Source: Epiperipatus broadwayi (Eukaryota; Onychophora; Udeonychophora; Euonychophora; Peripatidae). Taken from it: 64,000 nucleotides of DNA. Under the pieces are notes generated by a model. That model was not told the origin of the DNA. It did not search any database and worked only from the letters and a program-made list of their open reading frames with translations. Within the stretch, counting starts at the first letter, position 1. Each line of letters starts with the position of its first letter. This document shows positions 36,706 to 49,060 of this stretch, piece after piece. The translations under genes were made by a program, and so were the position numbers. The stretch lies in contig JAQFVV010006208.1 in assembly GCA_028023455.1 (NCBI GenBank), forward strand, positions 4,880,963 to 4,944,962, in the 5' to 3' direction.

Positions 36706-37172
36706 GATCAAAACTATGCTTAAAATGTCAATTAAAGAGAAAATGAACTCACTAGATCGATACCCTTCTATATATTGTCATTTATGAATAAGAGACAAAT
36801 GAAAATCATGAGATAAAACAAGCTTGAAACAGTAATACATGGATTTTTTAAATCGGAAAGGATTTTTATATTGTATACCAGATGCCCCTGGCTTTTAAAG
36901 GCCCATGGTTTGCTTTAATTGATTGCTCCAACAATTTTTTTTTTTTAAGATTTAATGTAAATTAAACAAAAGATTTCAAATGTGAGAATTGTACATCGGT
37001 CTGAAAAACTGCTATTATGGCGGAAAACAAAAACTCCGGGCTTTCTGTCCATCATTTTTTATAATAATTGGTTGCTTAAACAATTTTTTTTAAAGATTTA
37101 ATGTAAATTAAACAAAACATTTTAATATTATATAAATAAATTTCCGAATTTTAATAAAGCTAAATTAAAATA

Positions 37173-38209
37173 CACCTGGGTCTCATTTTACGCAATAGAT
37201 AGGTTCCTCAGAAAACATGCGCAAATGAAATCGCGCAAAAATAGACGCAACTTACATTGAAAAAGGGGGGATGCGGTCTGTGATTTTTCAAAATTCGCAT
37301 AAAAGCAAAGCACCAACATAAAATTACTTTAAAATTTGCGCAAAAAAAAAATAAGGAAATAAAATATGACTAATAAAAAATTTCAAATTTGAAAAAAATT
37401 GATACAAGACAAACTTTTTTTAAACTATAATATTTAATTTTATTCAAAATAATATATTTTTATGCATAATTTACATTTTTTTTATACACGTTTTAATTAT
37501 TATCGATATTTGCTGAAAAACACATTCGTTTGCAAACTGAGGAAATACAACTAGCGCTAACTTCACACTCATGTTGAGTCAATGGATTTCTGGTGACAAC
37601 ATAATTAATCTTTGAGACGATGATTTTATTAATTGTTTATGAACTTAGACTTACGATAATAAAAAGACATTTATTCACCACTGCTGGGAAAAATTTAATT
37701 AAAACTAACAACTAAAAATTAAATTCTTATTTTTGTCTTTAATTTTTTAATTTTCAATTCCGTTTAAAAATCAAATTTCATTTCACTGCTATTACTCAGC
37801 TTTTAAAAATAAACTTGCGGACACTAATTGATTAATAATTGATTACGTACTTTTTTAAAAAGCAAAAACAGAATGTGATTTAAAATGCAAAATTAACACG
37901 CACAATGTTTGAACAAATTTACATTATAATCTTGTAAAATTTAATGTGTGTATACATAAAACATGGAAATCATGATTTTAATTTCATTATTGCATAAAAT
38001 CTTACTATTATAAAGCATTGAAAATATTGAAATTACTAAGATGAAAGTCGAATTCCAATAATGTGCTATTACTTTCAATATAACGTAATTGCGCGAAATT
38101 TATTATTTAAAGTAATAGCGCATTATCAGACTTCGACTTCCGGTGAATTTCAAAATCGCGTAACTTCAAAATCGTGTTAAATAAGTCTGCGTAAAAACAG
38201 ACCCAGGTG
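37173..38209. mobile_element. non-autonomous TA-target DNA transposon (mariner/pogo-like)
   Basis: Terminal inverted repeats: cacctgggtctcattttacg at 37173 and its near-complement cgtaaaaacagacccaggtg ending at 38209. Both ends are flanked by TA (37171-37172, 38210-38211). Subterminal GC-containing blocks (gcgcaaatgaaatcgcgc) stand out from the AT-rich surroundings. The interior (1037 bp) has no transposase frame and contains a secondary palindrome near 38045-38145. TA target and short inverted repeats fit the Tc1/mariner/pogo group. Confidence 0.75.
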
Positions 38210-38394
38210 TACACATTTTTAAATATACGTTATATTTAATTGCTTTATTGCACAAATATATATTTACTGGAGTGCCCTCTGAATAAAAATTTTTTTTTTT
38301 ATCATAATACTTTTTTTTATCTTTATTAACAGTTACAATACAAAAAACACTGGTCATTTTTATAATATTTTTTTATTAAATATAATATTTAATG

Positions 38395-38920
38395 GTAATA
38401 AACTATTAAAAACAGTCTTTAAATCTGCAGAAGTATTTATAGTTAATTTCTTAAACCTCCCTCAACTGCCATCAATTCAAATCCCATGAATCCCATATTT
38501 TAATGTTAGCAGCTTGTTTATTTATTAAATGCATTTTATTCCTATTTATAAAAATTGCCTCCTTAATTTTTCTTTTATTATGGTTTCTCTCTTCATGAAG
38601 AATTTTTACACTTTCAAAATTTAAATTTAAATTTTGAAAGTGTAAAAATTCTTCATGAAGAGAGAAACCATAATAAAAGAAAAATTAAGGAGGCAATTTT
38701 TATAAATAGGAATAAAATGCATTTAATAAATAAACAAGCTGCTAACATTAAAATACGGGATTCATGGGATTTGAATTGATGATGTTGCTTCCGTTTTTTA
38801 ATTTAATGGCAGTTGAGGCAAGTTTAAGAAATTAATCAAAAGTACTTCTGCAGATTTAAAGACTATTTTTAATAGTTTATTACCATTAAATTTATTATTT
38901 TTATTATAATTATAATTTTG
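38395..38920. mobile_element. foldback of PLE 3' ends (tail-to-tail)
   Basis: Near-perfect arms of about 240 bp meet near 38625-38640. Each arm carries the PLE ORF tail (NFESVKILHEERNHNKRKIK then EAIF on the + strand from about 38630) followed by the presumed 3' UTR with gttgaggcaagtttaagaaa and tctgcagatttaaagact. The same terminus appears at 4401-4552. Two PLE 3' ends are joined in inverted orientation. Confidence 0.75.
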
Positions 38921-39007
38921 CTTTAATTAACGGACATTTTATTTATATTATATATATTCTCTTATTCTTCTCCTTCACTTTCTTTGCATATCTTCACATA
39001 ATCATAT

Positions 39008-39287
39008 ATATTGCTTATAACACTCTATTCATATACACGTTGATGCAACAAATTTTCTTAAAAACTTCTTTATTTTCTTACAGTTTTGACTGTCCAGCAG
39101 TCTTCATCAGAGCTCTATCTTCTTCACTATCTTAATTAAACTCTTTAATTAAGTTTAATTAAGGCAGTGAAGAAGATAGAACTCTGATAAAGACTGTTGG
39201 ACAGTCGAAACTGTAAGAAAATAAAGAAGTTTTTAAGAAAATTTGTTGCATTAACGTGTATATGAATAGAGTGTTATAAGCAATATA
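39008..39287. mobile_element. foldback with two hammerhead-like stem-loops
   Basis: Arms 39008-39128 and 39164-39287 are near-perfect inverted copies around a short attaaac/gtttaatt centre. The + arm has CTGATAA then agactgttggacagtc then GAAACTG (39183-39212). The minus arm has CTGATGA, agactgctggacagtc, AAAACTG (39110-39081). Stem gactg/cagtc is intact in both. Compared with a hammerhead core each copy has one core change and an extra A before the stem. Confidence 0.7.
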
Positions 39288-40179
39288 TATATATAATATT
39301 TGTTATACTTTTTTTCAATTGGTTACTTTAACAATTTTTTTAATGTTAATGTGTTTTTTTTATTCATTACATTTTAAATTTAACATTGCTAAGTATATCA
39401 TTTATCTGAACTATATTAGGGGATTGGCAGAATATGAAAGCCCAGAGTGCCTTATGAATTAGCATTTATGCCTGTTTCTACAGCTGGATGGGAACCTTTA
39501 TCCCAAAATATAATTTTATATTTCTGTAGTTAAAAGCATTCTTGATTTTTTATCCAGCATTTTTTATTTAATGGCATAATTATTTTTGCATAAACTTAAT
39601 GGTTATGAATTTGACCCATAACATCGGACAAACATTCATTCACCAATCAGATAACAGAGAAAATACGGATTTTATATATAAAATTGTGATATTATATACG
39701 AGATTATGTTTATATGTACATATGCTAATTTCTCTGGCCAAAGGCATATGCAGTTTTTAGACAATAGAGTAATGCAACCAAACAATCATTAATCATTTAT
39801 TACATTCCATATAGAAAAAGTATACATTATGTTAGAATTTTTTGAATGTATTTTCTAAAAAATAGTGGATATAATTTTATATCGGATATAATATTTACAG
39901 CTAAAATCAATTTTTAAATTTAACACTTTACTATCTTTTGTAAACTTAACTGAGAATATAAATTAGTACTATTTAAGTGAGAAGCAACGTAGAAAGAACA
40001 CACACTGATAAATATGGCAATATCAATATATATGAAAAAAATATTTGGGCTTGCATGTATTCTTTATATGATTTTATAACTGTTTTTTTATCAATTATTT
40101 ATAGAAGATATTATAACTACAGTTTTGCTTCATATTTTGATATTGTTTTAATTTGTAAATTCATTTAACAATATTACAG

Positions 40180-40713
40180 AAAGGAAGCCTGAACAACCAG
40201 AAGACGTTTTCACAACTGAAATTAAAGTAGAACCAATTATTGAGGAAGTAGAAGTATTTAGAAAAGAAATAGAAATTAAACCAGAAGAAATGCTTCAAGA
40301 AATTTCTCAGTTTGTTACAATTATAGAAACTGAAAAGCCAGAAATAATTGAAATCACAGAAAAAGCTGAAGAAATTCAAATAACCGTGTTAATAAATGAA
40401 CAACCTGAAGAACGTGTTGAAATTTTCGAACTTATACCACCAAATTTTGAAGAATGCTTGATGGATGTTAAAGCCATTGAAGGTGAAAAGGCCATGTTTG
40501 AATGTGTAGTCACTGGTTCTCCCCAACCTGTCGTTACCTGGTATATCGGAAGTGTAGAAATAAAACCGTCAAAGGAATTTCAGGTCATTTCTGAAGACAA
40601 TAGAAGTATTTTGACAATTTCTGAGGTATTCTCAGAAGATGAAGGAGAGATCACATGCAAAGCAGTCAATGAAGCTGGTGAAGCAACGTCAACTGCATAT
40701 ATGCATGTAACGG
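40180..40713 (+). CDS. titin/stretchin-like protein, exon 5 (PEVK-like linker + Ig)
   Basis: Internal exon, 534 nt, phase 1-1: acceptor aatattacag before 40180, donor gtaagt at 40714. Residues 1-86 form an acidic Glu/Ile-rich linker (VEPIIEEVEVFRKEIEIKPE). Residues about 87-178 are an I-set Ig: PPNFEECLMDVKAIEGEKAM, B-strand F-E-C, core Trp in VTWYIGSVEI, F-strand DEGEITCKAVNEAG. Both cysteines are present but the F-strand Tyr two residues before Cys is Ile. The end AVNEAGEATSTAYMHV is nearly the same as in exon 4 (AVNEVGEATSTAYLTL), pointing to a module duplication between exons 4 and 5. Confidence 0.9.
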
Positions 40714-41324
40714 GTAAGTCATTTTTATCTTTTGTAAAGTGCATGTACTGCAAATTTGCATTAATTTAAAATAAATGGTACTTCAAAATACCTATAAAGA
40801 TGTCTATTAACTTTTAGTAATTTTTACTATGTTTATGCATGTGTATGTTTACATTTCTGTACGGAAAGAGACCTTAATGAGTCTCATGCAGTAATATTGC
40901 ATCTATCTTCCTTGCTTATGATCTAAATTTGAATCACAGCTCTCAGAATAACTTAAACAATCATGCTTAGAATTTTTCTTTCAGATAGATTGTCACCAGT
41001 CAATCTAGCTAACAATTTAATATTGGGTGTTAAATTGGTATCTATCTAATTATTTTTGAATAGAGGGATAAAGAAGAAAAAAGACTTGAATCCTCAGCAT
41101 CCAGCAATTGATAGTCTGACAAGCAATGTTTTTTCCTTCACTGTTCCTCAATGAGAAGCTTTTGCAAAAATGTTCTTAATACAGTGGGCTATTTAAAGGT
41201 TGTTTTAACATTAAAACTGTTACAGAGCAGGGTTTTTTTTTACTCCTTTTTTTAAGAGTCGGAATGAGTATAGAAATTTACAAATTATTGTTGCAACTAA
41301 TGCTGTATATATAATAAATATTAT

Positions 41325-41735
41325 TATCATTTATGTTTTTTATTACTTTTTACAACTCTCTATTGACAGTTTTGATTGCCCCTGCAATCTTCTTCAGAAC
41401 TATAGCAAACACAGTATAAATACATAAATACAAATATTGTATTTGTTGTAATTCTGAAGAAGATTTCTGGGGCAATCGAAACCATTAATAGTGGGTTGTA
41501 AAAAGCATTGCACAATATAAATACCTGAATACAAATATACATAAGCATATATTTGTATTCATGTATTTATATTGTGTTTGTTATAGTTTTGAAGAAGATT
41601 GCTGGTGCAATAGAAATCATCAACAGTGGGTTGTAAAAAGCATTGTAAAAAGTAATAAAGAATATAAATGATATTAATATTATAGTGATTTGGCAGTGCA
41701 ATAAGAAAGATAAAGTTATATATAATAAAACAAAA
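41325..41735. mobile_element. family A compound foldback with three GAAA stem-loops
   Basis: The left arm atcatttatgttttttatta and the right arm taataaagaatataaatgat are inverted. The characteristic block occurs three times: minus strand at 41397-41366, plus strand at 41453-41482 (ctgaagaagatttctggggc then aatcgaaac) and plus strand at 41588-41617 (tgaagaagattgctggtgc then aatagaaat). This is a tandem head in one arm, as in a partial dimer. Confidence 0.7.
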
Positions 41736-41861
41736 TTTCTGGAATTGATCAATTTTCAATATATTGCTATAAATATATATATATATACTGTTATATTTAA
41801 TGTTTTCACGATTATATTATGTAAATAAAGTAGTTTTTTGGGTTAAATGGTATATTATTTT

Positions 41862-41962
41862 GTATTACTTGCCAACATTTCAATGAAATAGCATCCACCA
41901 TTGACTGGTGGATGCTATTTCGTCGAAACATTGAAGTAATGCAAAATAAAACACTGGTTAAA
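41862..41962. repeat. short perfect-like hairpin
   Basis: gaaatagcatccaccattga and its complement tggtggatgctatttc surround a 5-base loop, within longer imperfect arms (tgtattacttgccaacattt / gaaacattgaagtaatgca). cgtcgaaacattg lies on the right arm. Confidence 0.7.
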
Positions 41963-42654
41963 CAAAAACTATTTTATATATATAGTGTATATATATTTCT
42001 GGAATATCTACTACCAAAATTTTAATCATGCTGTTTGACATAATTTGCATTGGTGATGAACTTATAAGAATTTAATTAAAGTTTATTTTGAATTTTTTTT
42101 TTTAAAAAAAAAAAAACATTTCTTAGAGCAATAATGTTATATTAAAATTTTAGTAATTTAAAGATTTATGGTATATATAATGAATAATTATAATAGAATA
42201 ATGGAAAAAATTAAGCTTTTAATAATTATAAAGGTGATAAATTGCATGTGTTTAGAAAATTGAAAGTAGTTGAAAAATCTATATATAATCCTTCTAAACA
42301 CCTATCTTCTTCTTTTCCTTTGCAATATTATAATTGAAAAATATTAGAAAAAATTATTTCTGATAATGAATTTAATTATATAATAAACGTTGAAACGTTT
42401 AACAGCAGACCGGGTTTGTTTTATAATAAAGAAATTTATTTTAAAACTAAATATTTTTAAATACTGAAATAAATCATAATCATAGCATTATATAATAACA
42501 ACAGTTGAGGTCTGATTTTAATGTTATTTTGCATATTATAGAATAAATTAGCATAAAATTGAATATTTGTGAGTAAATTTACCTTCTAATGACAAAAACG
42601 GTAGTTTAAAATATCATGTTTTAGAAAAAGGGATGCTAGGGTACTTTTTATTTA

Positions 42655-43110
42655 TGGTATGCATATCTTTAGCTATAGACCATGCCCCCTTCACTTTCTC
42701 TTTCTGTCATCTTTCTCAGAGCAAACAATATCAGTTCTAGAGAGATCAAAATTGTGGCCTGATTACAATTCATGTTCCAAGAAAATAGAAGAGTGTTCGC
42801 TGCTTTCCTTAGCCCAGTTGTGTAGATAATTATGCTGTGCAAGTCTTGAGGATAAGTTAGCTCTCACTTCTCCATAGTAAGCCTTTAAGCAGTTTGATCC
42901 TTTGCAATTAATTTTGTACACAACTTGGGTGTGAAGCCTCTGTAATTGTTTTATCTTTCAAATTATTCAGTAATTTATTTAAAGATGGAGGCAAACAAAA
43001 ACTGATATTATATTTGTCGGTACAAATATTTTTTAACCTTTGCAGAACTTTGGAAACATAAGGGAGCCTAAATCATTTTTGTCTTCGGATTGGATGATTA
43101 CAGGGTGCAA
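42655..43110 (-). mobile_element. PLE remnant (RT-endonuclease linker + GIY-YIG)
   Basis: Minus strand: RLPYVSKVLQRLKNICTDKY then NISFCLPPSLNKLLNNLKDK, the linker between RT and endonuclease of PLEs. After a frameshift: HTQVVYKINCKGSNC, KAYYGEVRANLSSRLAQHNY and SSIFLEHEL, then a stop and SGHNFDLSRTDIV. This is the most complete PLE 3' region in the window. Frameshift plus stop make it inactive; the RT core is missing. Confidence 0.75.
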
Positions 43111-44114
43111 TTTGAAAATTGGCTTAGATTTAAAAATAATTCACATTATTATAAAATATTTATAAATAAGCACTTTATGAGGAAATACAATGAGAATTTT
43201 TTGTCTTATGAAATAATTTTTCAAATATTGATTTTGTTACCAAAGAATATAAAAATGTGAATCGATAGACTTTTGGATTCAGTGATAAAGGAATGAAAGA
43301 AGTTGGAGGTCCCTTTAAAACCATATAATGGAAGTTTTTGTATGCATGGAAAGTAATTATGAAACTTGTAAGAGATATGAAGAAAGGATATTTTAAAATA
43401 ATTTCATTTATGCATTCTGATATATAATATATGATGGTATGTGATATAAGGAGATTGTTTTGAAATAAAATTTATTTCTGATAATATTATTATTGGCATT
43501 AAAGAAAGTGAGATGGAAAATTATGTTTAATGCCTAAGGATTAGTATTGTCAATGAACTGAAAAAATAATATTTACATTATTGATTAATCAATGCAATGA
43601 AAATGAAATTTATTAATTCTAAACTTATACTTTCTTTAAATAAATTATTTAATATAAGAAATTGTTTTAAAATATTTTGTCATAAGTTGTTGTTATGTCA
43701 AGGATTTGTAGAAATTGAAAGATGTATAAATGAGATTTATCTGACAGATATATGTTTGATTTTGGAGAATGAATATTTGATCACAGAGCAGTTTATATTG
43801 GAACGATTTTTTTAGGACAGATTAGGATTTGGTAAACATACAATTTTAATTTCATTTGATTTTATCAAACAGATTGATAATTGGCTTTTGGATGAAAAAG
43901 ATAATTTATTCTAGTTATTACTGCATTATTCAAGGTCAAGGTATAAACACATAATGTATAATGAATATGTAAATAATAATAATTGTATAAAAATAACGAA
44001 TATGTAAAACAATAATAATAATTGTATAAATGTAGAATAAAAGTAATAACTAATGTATAATAAATATGTAAAATAACTGTATAGTAATTAAGAATAACGA
44101 TTGTGTAAAATTGC

Positions 44115-44580
44115 AATGTTATTAAATTATAGAAAGTTGTATAATAATAGAAAGCCCAGCTGACCCTATAGGGTCAGAAAACTATGTAAAATACCATATA
44201 TGGTGAGAAACGTAAAAATACTGTGTGTATGTGAAAACGTAAGTGAAAACACCATATATGGTTAGGAATGTAAAAGACTCCAGAAGTCTTGAGGGGTATA
44301 TAAACCCCCATAAACTAAACTAATTGTTCTGAACACATTCTGAGTATGTTCTGAGCTTTAATTATAGTCAGAGACTCCTGCCTCTGTAAGTCCAAAAGCA
44401 GGACTAGGGTATTTATATGCAGGTCACCACGACCTTTTATTATTTTATTTCGCCTTATAATAGGCTATGTATATAGTTAAAATTATCCGTATTAAACTAT
44501 AATCTTACCATCTCAATTCTGCCTTTGTCCATTTATTTACTTGCTGGTCATAAGACACAGCAGTTACTGAACTATATGAG
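44115..44580. mobile_element. possible solo LTR
   Basis: Distinct composition from the surroundings, with a TATA-like ggggtatataaaccccc near 44275, a following cagagactcctgcctctgta, a second half with a polyA-like context, and an end near ggtcataagacaca. It fits the layout of an LTR promoter, but I could not find a target duplication or matching second LTR, and the boundaries are guesses. Confidence 0.3.
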
Positions 44581-44944
44581 TCTATAAAAAGAAAAGACTC
44601 CATTCAAATGATTGATTGATATTTATATGACCAGTATGCAAGTTAAATATGTGTTTATTAAAGATGTTTTGACACATTTATTGATTAATATTTGATAGTA
44701 ACTTTTGAAAATAACATGTAAAATGAAAAAAATATTGGTCTACGAGTTTATCATATTGGCATATTATGAGAATATTTTGAGATATTTTTCCAATTAGTTA
44801 TTAAACAATATTTTAGGTATGTTAATGATGTATTTATTTATGGATCACTAGTTATAATTAAGCATTTTATAGCTAAATTAAATGAAATTGATGGTTTGAA
44901 ATAGATTTCCATTTCTGAAGACAATTTATATAGTATAAGAATCC

Positions 44945-45125
44945 CATGATAACCTGTCAACAAGAGTCGCCCAGCATCAGTATCTGTATAACAGGGCTAA
45001 GAATAACTGATCATAAATCCATATTTTTAGATCACAAAAATAAACTCGGCCATATCTTTGAACTTACAACAGCCAGTATAATGAAGTGTGGAATGCAATG
45101 ATAGAAAATGCAAAGTAAAAGAAGC
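44945..45125 (+). mobile_element. PLE remnant: middle of GIY-YIG domain
   Basis: Reads NLSTRVAQHQYLYNRAKN, then after a +1/-1 shift ITDHKSIFLDHKNKLGHIFE. This corresponds to the R-x-x-Q-H and F-L-x-H-K-x-x-x-G-H segments of the 18.4 kb copy. Confidence 0.6.
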
Positions 45126-45449
45126 TTGGCATATTGCCAACAATCTGACTACCATTAATAAAAAAAAAATCCCATTTCCCCCTCTCTAAAATGTGATTCA
45201 TTTAAACCCACTCATTTATATACTCTTTAAATTACATTATCCGCCTCCACTTTGTGGCTGTTTTGCTACGATTATGATATCATTTTAGGGATGTTGAAAG
45301 CACTCTCAGCATTCAATACTAACCATATAAAGAGTCCATTTTAAACTTTTCTTATTTTTTTGCTTCCAATGTGATTATTCCAAATTACAATTTTTTAAGA
45401 AATGGCAAAAAGTGTAAATGAATTATAAAATATCTTAATTTAAATTTAT

Positions 45450-46062
45450 GGATAGAAATGAGTACGATTAATTATAAGATGTTTATGAAAGCCTTGCTAA
45501 TTAAAGGATTTATACATTTTAATGAAAGATTTCCAAGTATGCACATATTGGACAATTATAGAATGTTTTTATTTAAAGATAAAATGTTATACAAATTTCA
45601 AAATGATCAGTTACCTGACATTGAAATATATGTTAATGAATTAATGAACATAGGATATAAAAGGCATTTTAAATATAATATATATTTACATATAAAAAGA
45701 TGAAAAATATTGGGGGAAAAAAGGATTTTGTTACCCATATAAATAGTAGAATGTGTAATAATATTACATTAATCATTTCTTTACATTTAAACATTACATT
45801 TAATGTAGTACCACATATTTGTAGGTTAAGTATTAATAGAAAGGTTGTTGTTGATAAAATCCATGAATATAATGTTACATATAAAATGGTATGCACATGC
45901 GGATCAAATTATATTGGTGAATCAAAATGTGCATTAGAAAAGAGAATATATGATCATGGATTATTATATTATTCTGTGGATAGATTTAAATCTGTGTTTG
46001 CAAATCATTTAATTATTTACAATGGAAGTTGTTGCTTTGTCAATGTTTTATTTTCATTGTGA
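45450..46062 (+). mobile_element. PLE remnant of a second family (GIY-YIG)
   Basis: Frame 45700-46062 reads RKVVVDKIHEYNVTYKMVCT, then CGSNYIGESKCALEKRIYDH, a good GIY-YIG core with Cys pair. The preceding frame 45458-45700 (MNIGYKRHFKYNIYLHIKR) may be the upstream linker, separated by a stop. The core motif wording (YIGESKC) differs from the YYGE/YFGE copies, so it is a separate PLE lineage. Inactive. Confidence 0.6.
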
Positions 46063-46379
46063 AAAATAATTTGAGAAAAATAAAAATAAGAGGCATATTT
46101 CGTAAATATGAAAAATAATTTATTAAATAAGTATTATAATTATATAAATATGTAAAAATTATGACTATTAGAATTATAATATTGCATGACTTTGATTATT
46201 AAATTTTAACTATAAATGCAATTATAGATGGAACCCATACCGTAAGCTTCCTATAACTATTACTTATTTTTTTATAAGTTGGTATATTGAAAATTGTAGA
46301 TTCATTTCCAATGTTTTGTTTTATTATTTTTCTACCTGATATATTTATATTTAAATGAAGAAAAAAATGAAAATGTAAT

Positions 46380-46530
46380 TGTATTTTTATATTGGACTAT
46401 TTCCATCATCTAATATGAGTATTGTATGTCTTTAGAAAAATTTAACTTTTATTTAAATATTCCAAATACATTCAACTGTTAGTAATAGCACACAGGTTAG
46501 TATATGCACAACATTTCGAGAGAATAAGAG
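46380..46530 (-). mobile_element. family E end (relative of 3351-3690)
   Basis: tatattggactatttccatc and the following ~140 bp are the inverse of 3555-3690, ending in acatttcgagag, the GAAA block seen from the other strand. Confidence 0.65.
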
Positions 46531-47504
46531 GAATAAGAGGGATTCTTTTTATTCCTGCATAAATACTATATCTTGGATTGAAGAGGAGAGTATTCATTTA
46601 TTTAACACTCTCAAAAGGCATGTGCTCAATTAGCTTGAAAGGCTGATATTGGAATGAAATATAATTGCAAGCACGGCGCTAGATAAAATATTTGCTTATT
46701 TACTCCTAGAGAATGTCTGTAAATAGATCTTTTGTAGCAGGATTTTTTTTAAAAAAATTTATTTTCATAGTCAAAAGTATATTCATTGGCAGTTAATATT
46801 GGTATATTTGTTTATTATTTGCTAATTTTATCAAAACTGTTACAAACATGTTAGCAAAATAACGAAATTACGTCACAGTGATATCTTGCAAGAGATTTTA
46901 ATGCCACCTTGCTTCAAATGTAAATTGTGTAAATGTAAATAATGTTTAATTATCTTAACAGCCACAACATCACAAAGGGTGAAATTAAATATTTTAAACT
47001 CAAATGTGCTGCATTTAAAAGGTCGCACATAGGTTAAAAAATATTTTTTAAAATAGCCCACCACTGAGCAAACTTCTCCAAAAAATAAGATAAAGGTAAG
47101 TCATTTCTCACGTGGTTTTTCAACTGTTGATGAAAGATTTTCAGAAGTTGTTTATGTTTTATCTTGTAACTATGGATACGAACTTGCTGAACATTAATTG
47201 GATGGCTAGTTTTGTTGACAGTGTCTATTACATGAAAAGAAAATTCTAAGCCTATTTAAAATCTGAAATAAAATAAAGCATCGTAACTTTGCATATTTAT
47301 TTATTTATTTCTGTTTTACTATAATCATTAAAAAGTTATACTGTAATCAGAGTATTTATTTATATTTTTCTTAAATGCATATGTATACTTTTAAATAAAT
47401 AGATGTGATCAAATTTTATTTGGTTGAACTTTATAGATATTAAAATGTGATTTAGGTAAACGCACTGCCTTTGACAGCTTAGAAAAATATAAATACTTAT
47501 AGGG

Positions 47505-47970
47505 CACGTTGGGATTAGATCTGGTGTGACGTATTTTTCCGGTGCTTTGCAATGTTGTAAAATAACCCCTGCAACTGTTATTCCTATATTTGCAATTAAA
47601 GTTCATGAATTAAATTGTGAAGCAAATGAGTGAATTTCAATTCATACAAACCATTTTTCCATCTATCAACTTTAAATAAAGCGAGGATTTCTTAAACTAT
47701 TTTTTTTTAAAAAAAATAAAGTTTGAAAATAATTTTACAAGATCGCAAAATTAGAATATCGTAAAATTATTTCTAAAATTTTTACTTTTTTTAAAATAGT
47801 AGAAGGAATCCTGGCATCATTTAAAGTTGACAGATGGAAGAAAGGCCTTTATGCCACTTATTTACTTCTAAATTTAATTCAAGAATTACGAATAATGGTT
47901 GCAGGCATTATTTTACAACATCGCAAAGCTTCAAACTAATACGTCACAGCAGGTGTAATCCCATATAGTA
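47505..47970. repeat. foldback element
   Basis: Inverted arms of about 190 bp: gtgacgtatttttccggtgc and ttgtaaaataacccctgcaa on the left match the complement of gcaggcattattttacaaca and aatacgtcacagcaggtg on the right. The centre is near 47720-47800. Confidence 0.65.
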
Positions 47971-48604
47971 TGATACTAAAAATTAGTAAACATTGGCTGA
48001 TTATGTATTGCAACAATAATTAACTGCATTAAAAGACAAAATTAAATCATACGTAAGTCATTTAACAGAGCTATAATATACAAGTACATTTTTATAAACA
48101 ATTTAAATTATTTTAATTATAAAGTGAAAACGTGCATGCGGTAATTAAAATTTGAATGATTAACAAATAGAGATACTTGTTTATAAATAAATTAAAAATA
48201 TGGCTATAAAATTTAAGTTTCATTAGTGGCTACATTAAAACGTGTAATGCTATTTATAATATAAATGCAATTTAAATAATATTGAATAAACAATGAATGT
48301 GTATTACATTTATTAAATGTAGTATATAAAATAACATAATTTATGCATGTTAACAATGTACTGTTAAATTTTACATGCATAACTTATTAGCAACAGGCAT
48401 GCAAAATAAATCACTATTAATATAAATGTAACAGTTTTATACATAATAAAAAATATTATATAGGTAAAATTAGGCTAATCTTATTAGTAATATTATATAT
48501 GCAAAATGATAATGATAGAGAAGAAAATACTTGAATTTTAGCTATTTGTGACATTGTTTATTTTTTAAAAGCATTTATTTAGCATAATAATGTTCACATC
48601 CTTG

Positions 48605-49060
48605 AATAATCACATGATCACCATCTCATGCTAGCACATAACTGTTAGTAAACAGGCAAAAACTCTCCATATAGTAGTGCCATCTTGTGCTAACCAGAGT
48701 AATCAATGGATGCCAGAAGGCTTGTGCATAAAATCCCTATCTGAATTGAGTTCAGACCCATATGACTATATAAGCTATTGAGCTTAGATTGAAAATATTA
48801 TTGTGTTTTCAATTTATTCTCATAGTTTTGTAGTGAAGTAGAGATAAAAGGTGGCTGCTGGAGGGTTGCATTAGATCCTAAGATCTAGGTGCAGTGCTCT
48901 CAGATCCAAGGCTCCTCACTGACGAAGGCCACAAGCCAGAAACTAGTCTGGGGATATTGGATGAGTAGGCACTAGATAGGAATTTTATGCACAAGCCTTC
49001 TGGCATCCATTGATTACTCTGGTTAGCACAAGGTGGCACTACTATATGGAGAGTTTTTGC
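48605..49060. mobile_element. family B foldback element, longest copy
   Basis: Arms aaacaggcaaaaactctcca and, inverted, tggagagtttttgcatgttt. The loop holds extra sequence (48740-48900) including gctggagggttgcattagat. The right arm starts with CTGACGA (48919), ggccacaagcc and GAAAC (48938), the best-preserved family B stem-loop. Confidence 0.8.

Larger units (their letters stand above)
32573..40179 (+). other. intron between exons 4 and 5
   Basis: 7.6 kb, no exon-like frame. It contains a MITE pair (32754-32930, 33782-33962), a family B foldback (33118-33465), a long foldback with a SINE in its loop (35390-36705), a DNA transposon (37173-38209), a PLE-tail foldback (38395-38920) and a GAAA stem-loop foldback (39008-39287). 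Stretches 33970-35380 and 39300-40170 hold nothing I recognise beyond AT-rich sequence. Confidence 0.8.

Noticed and set aside
43597-43815. 72-codon + strand frame
   Set aside because: No recognisable motif; lies just upstream of PLE fragments but does not match their pattern.
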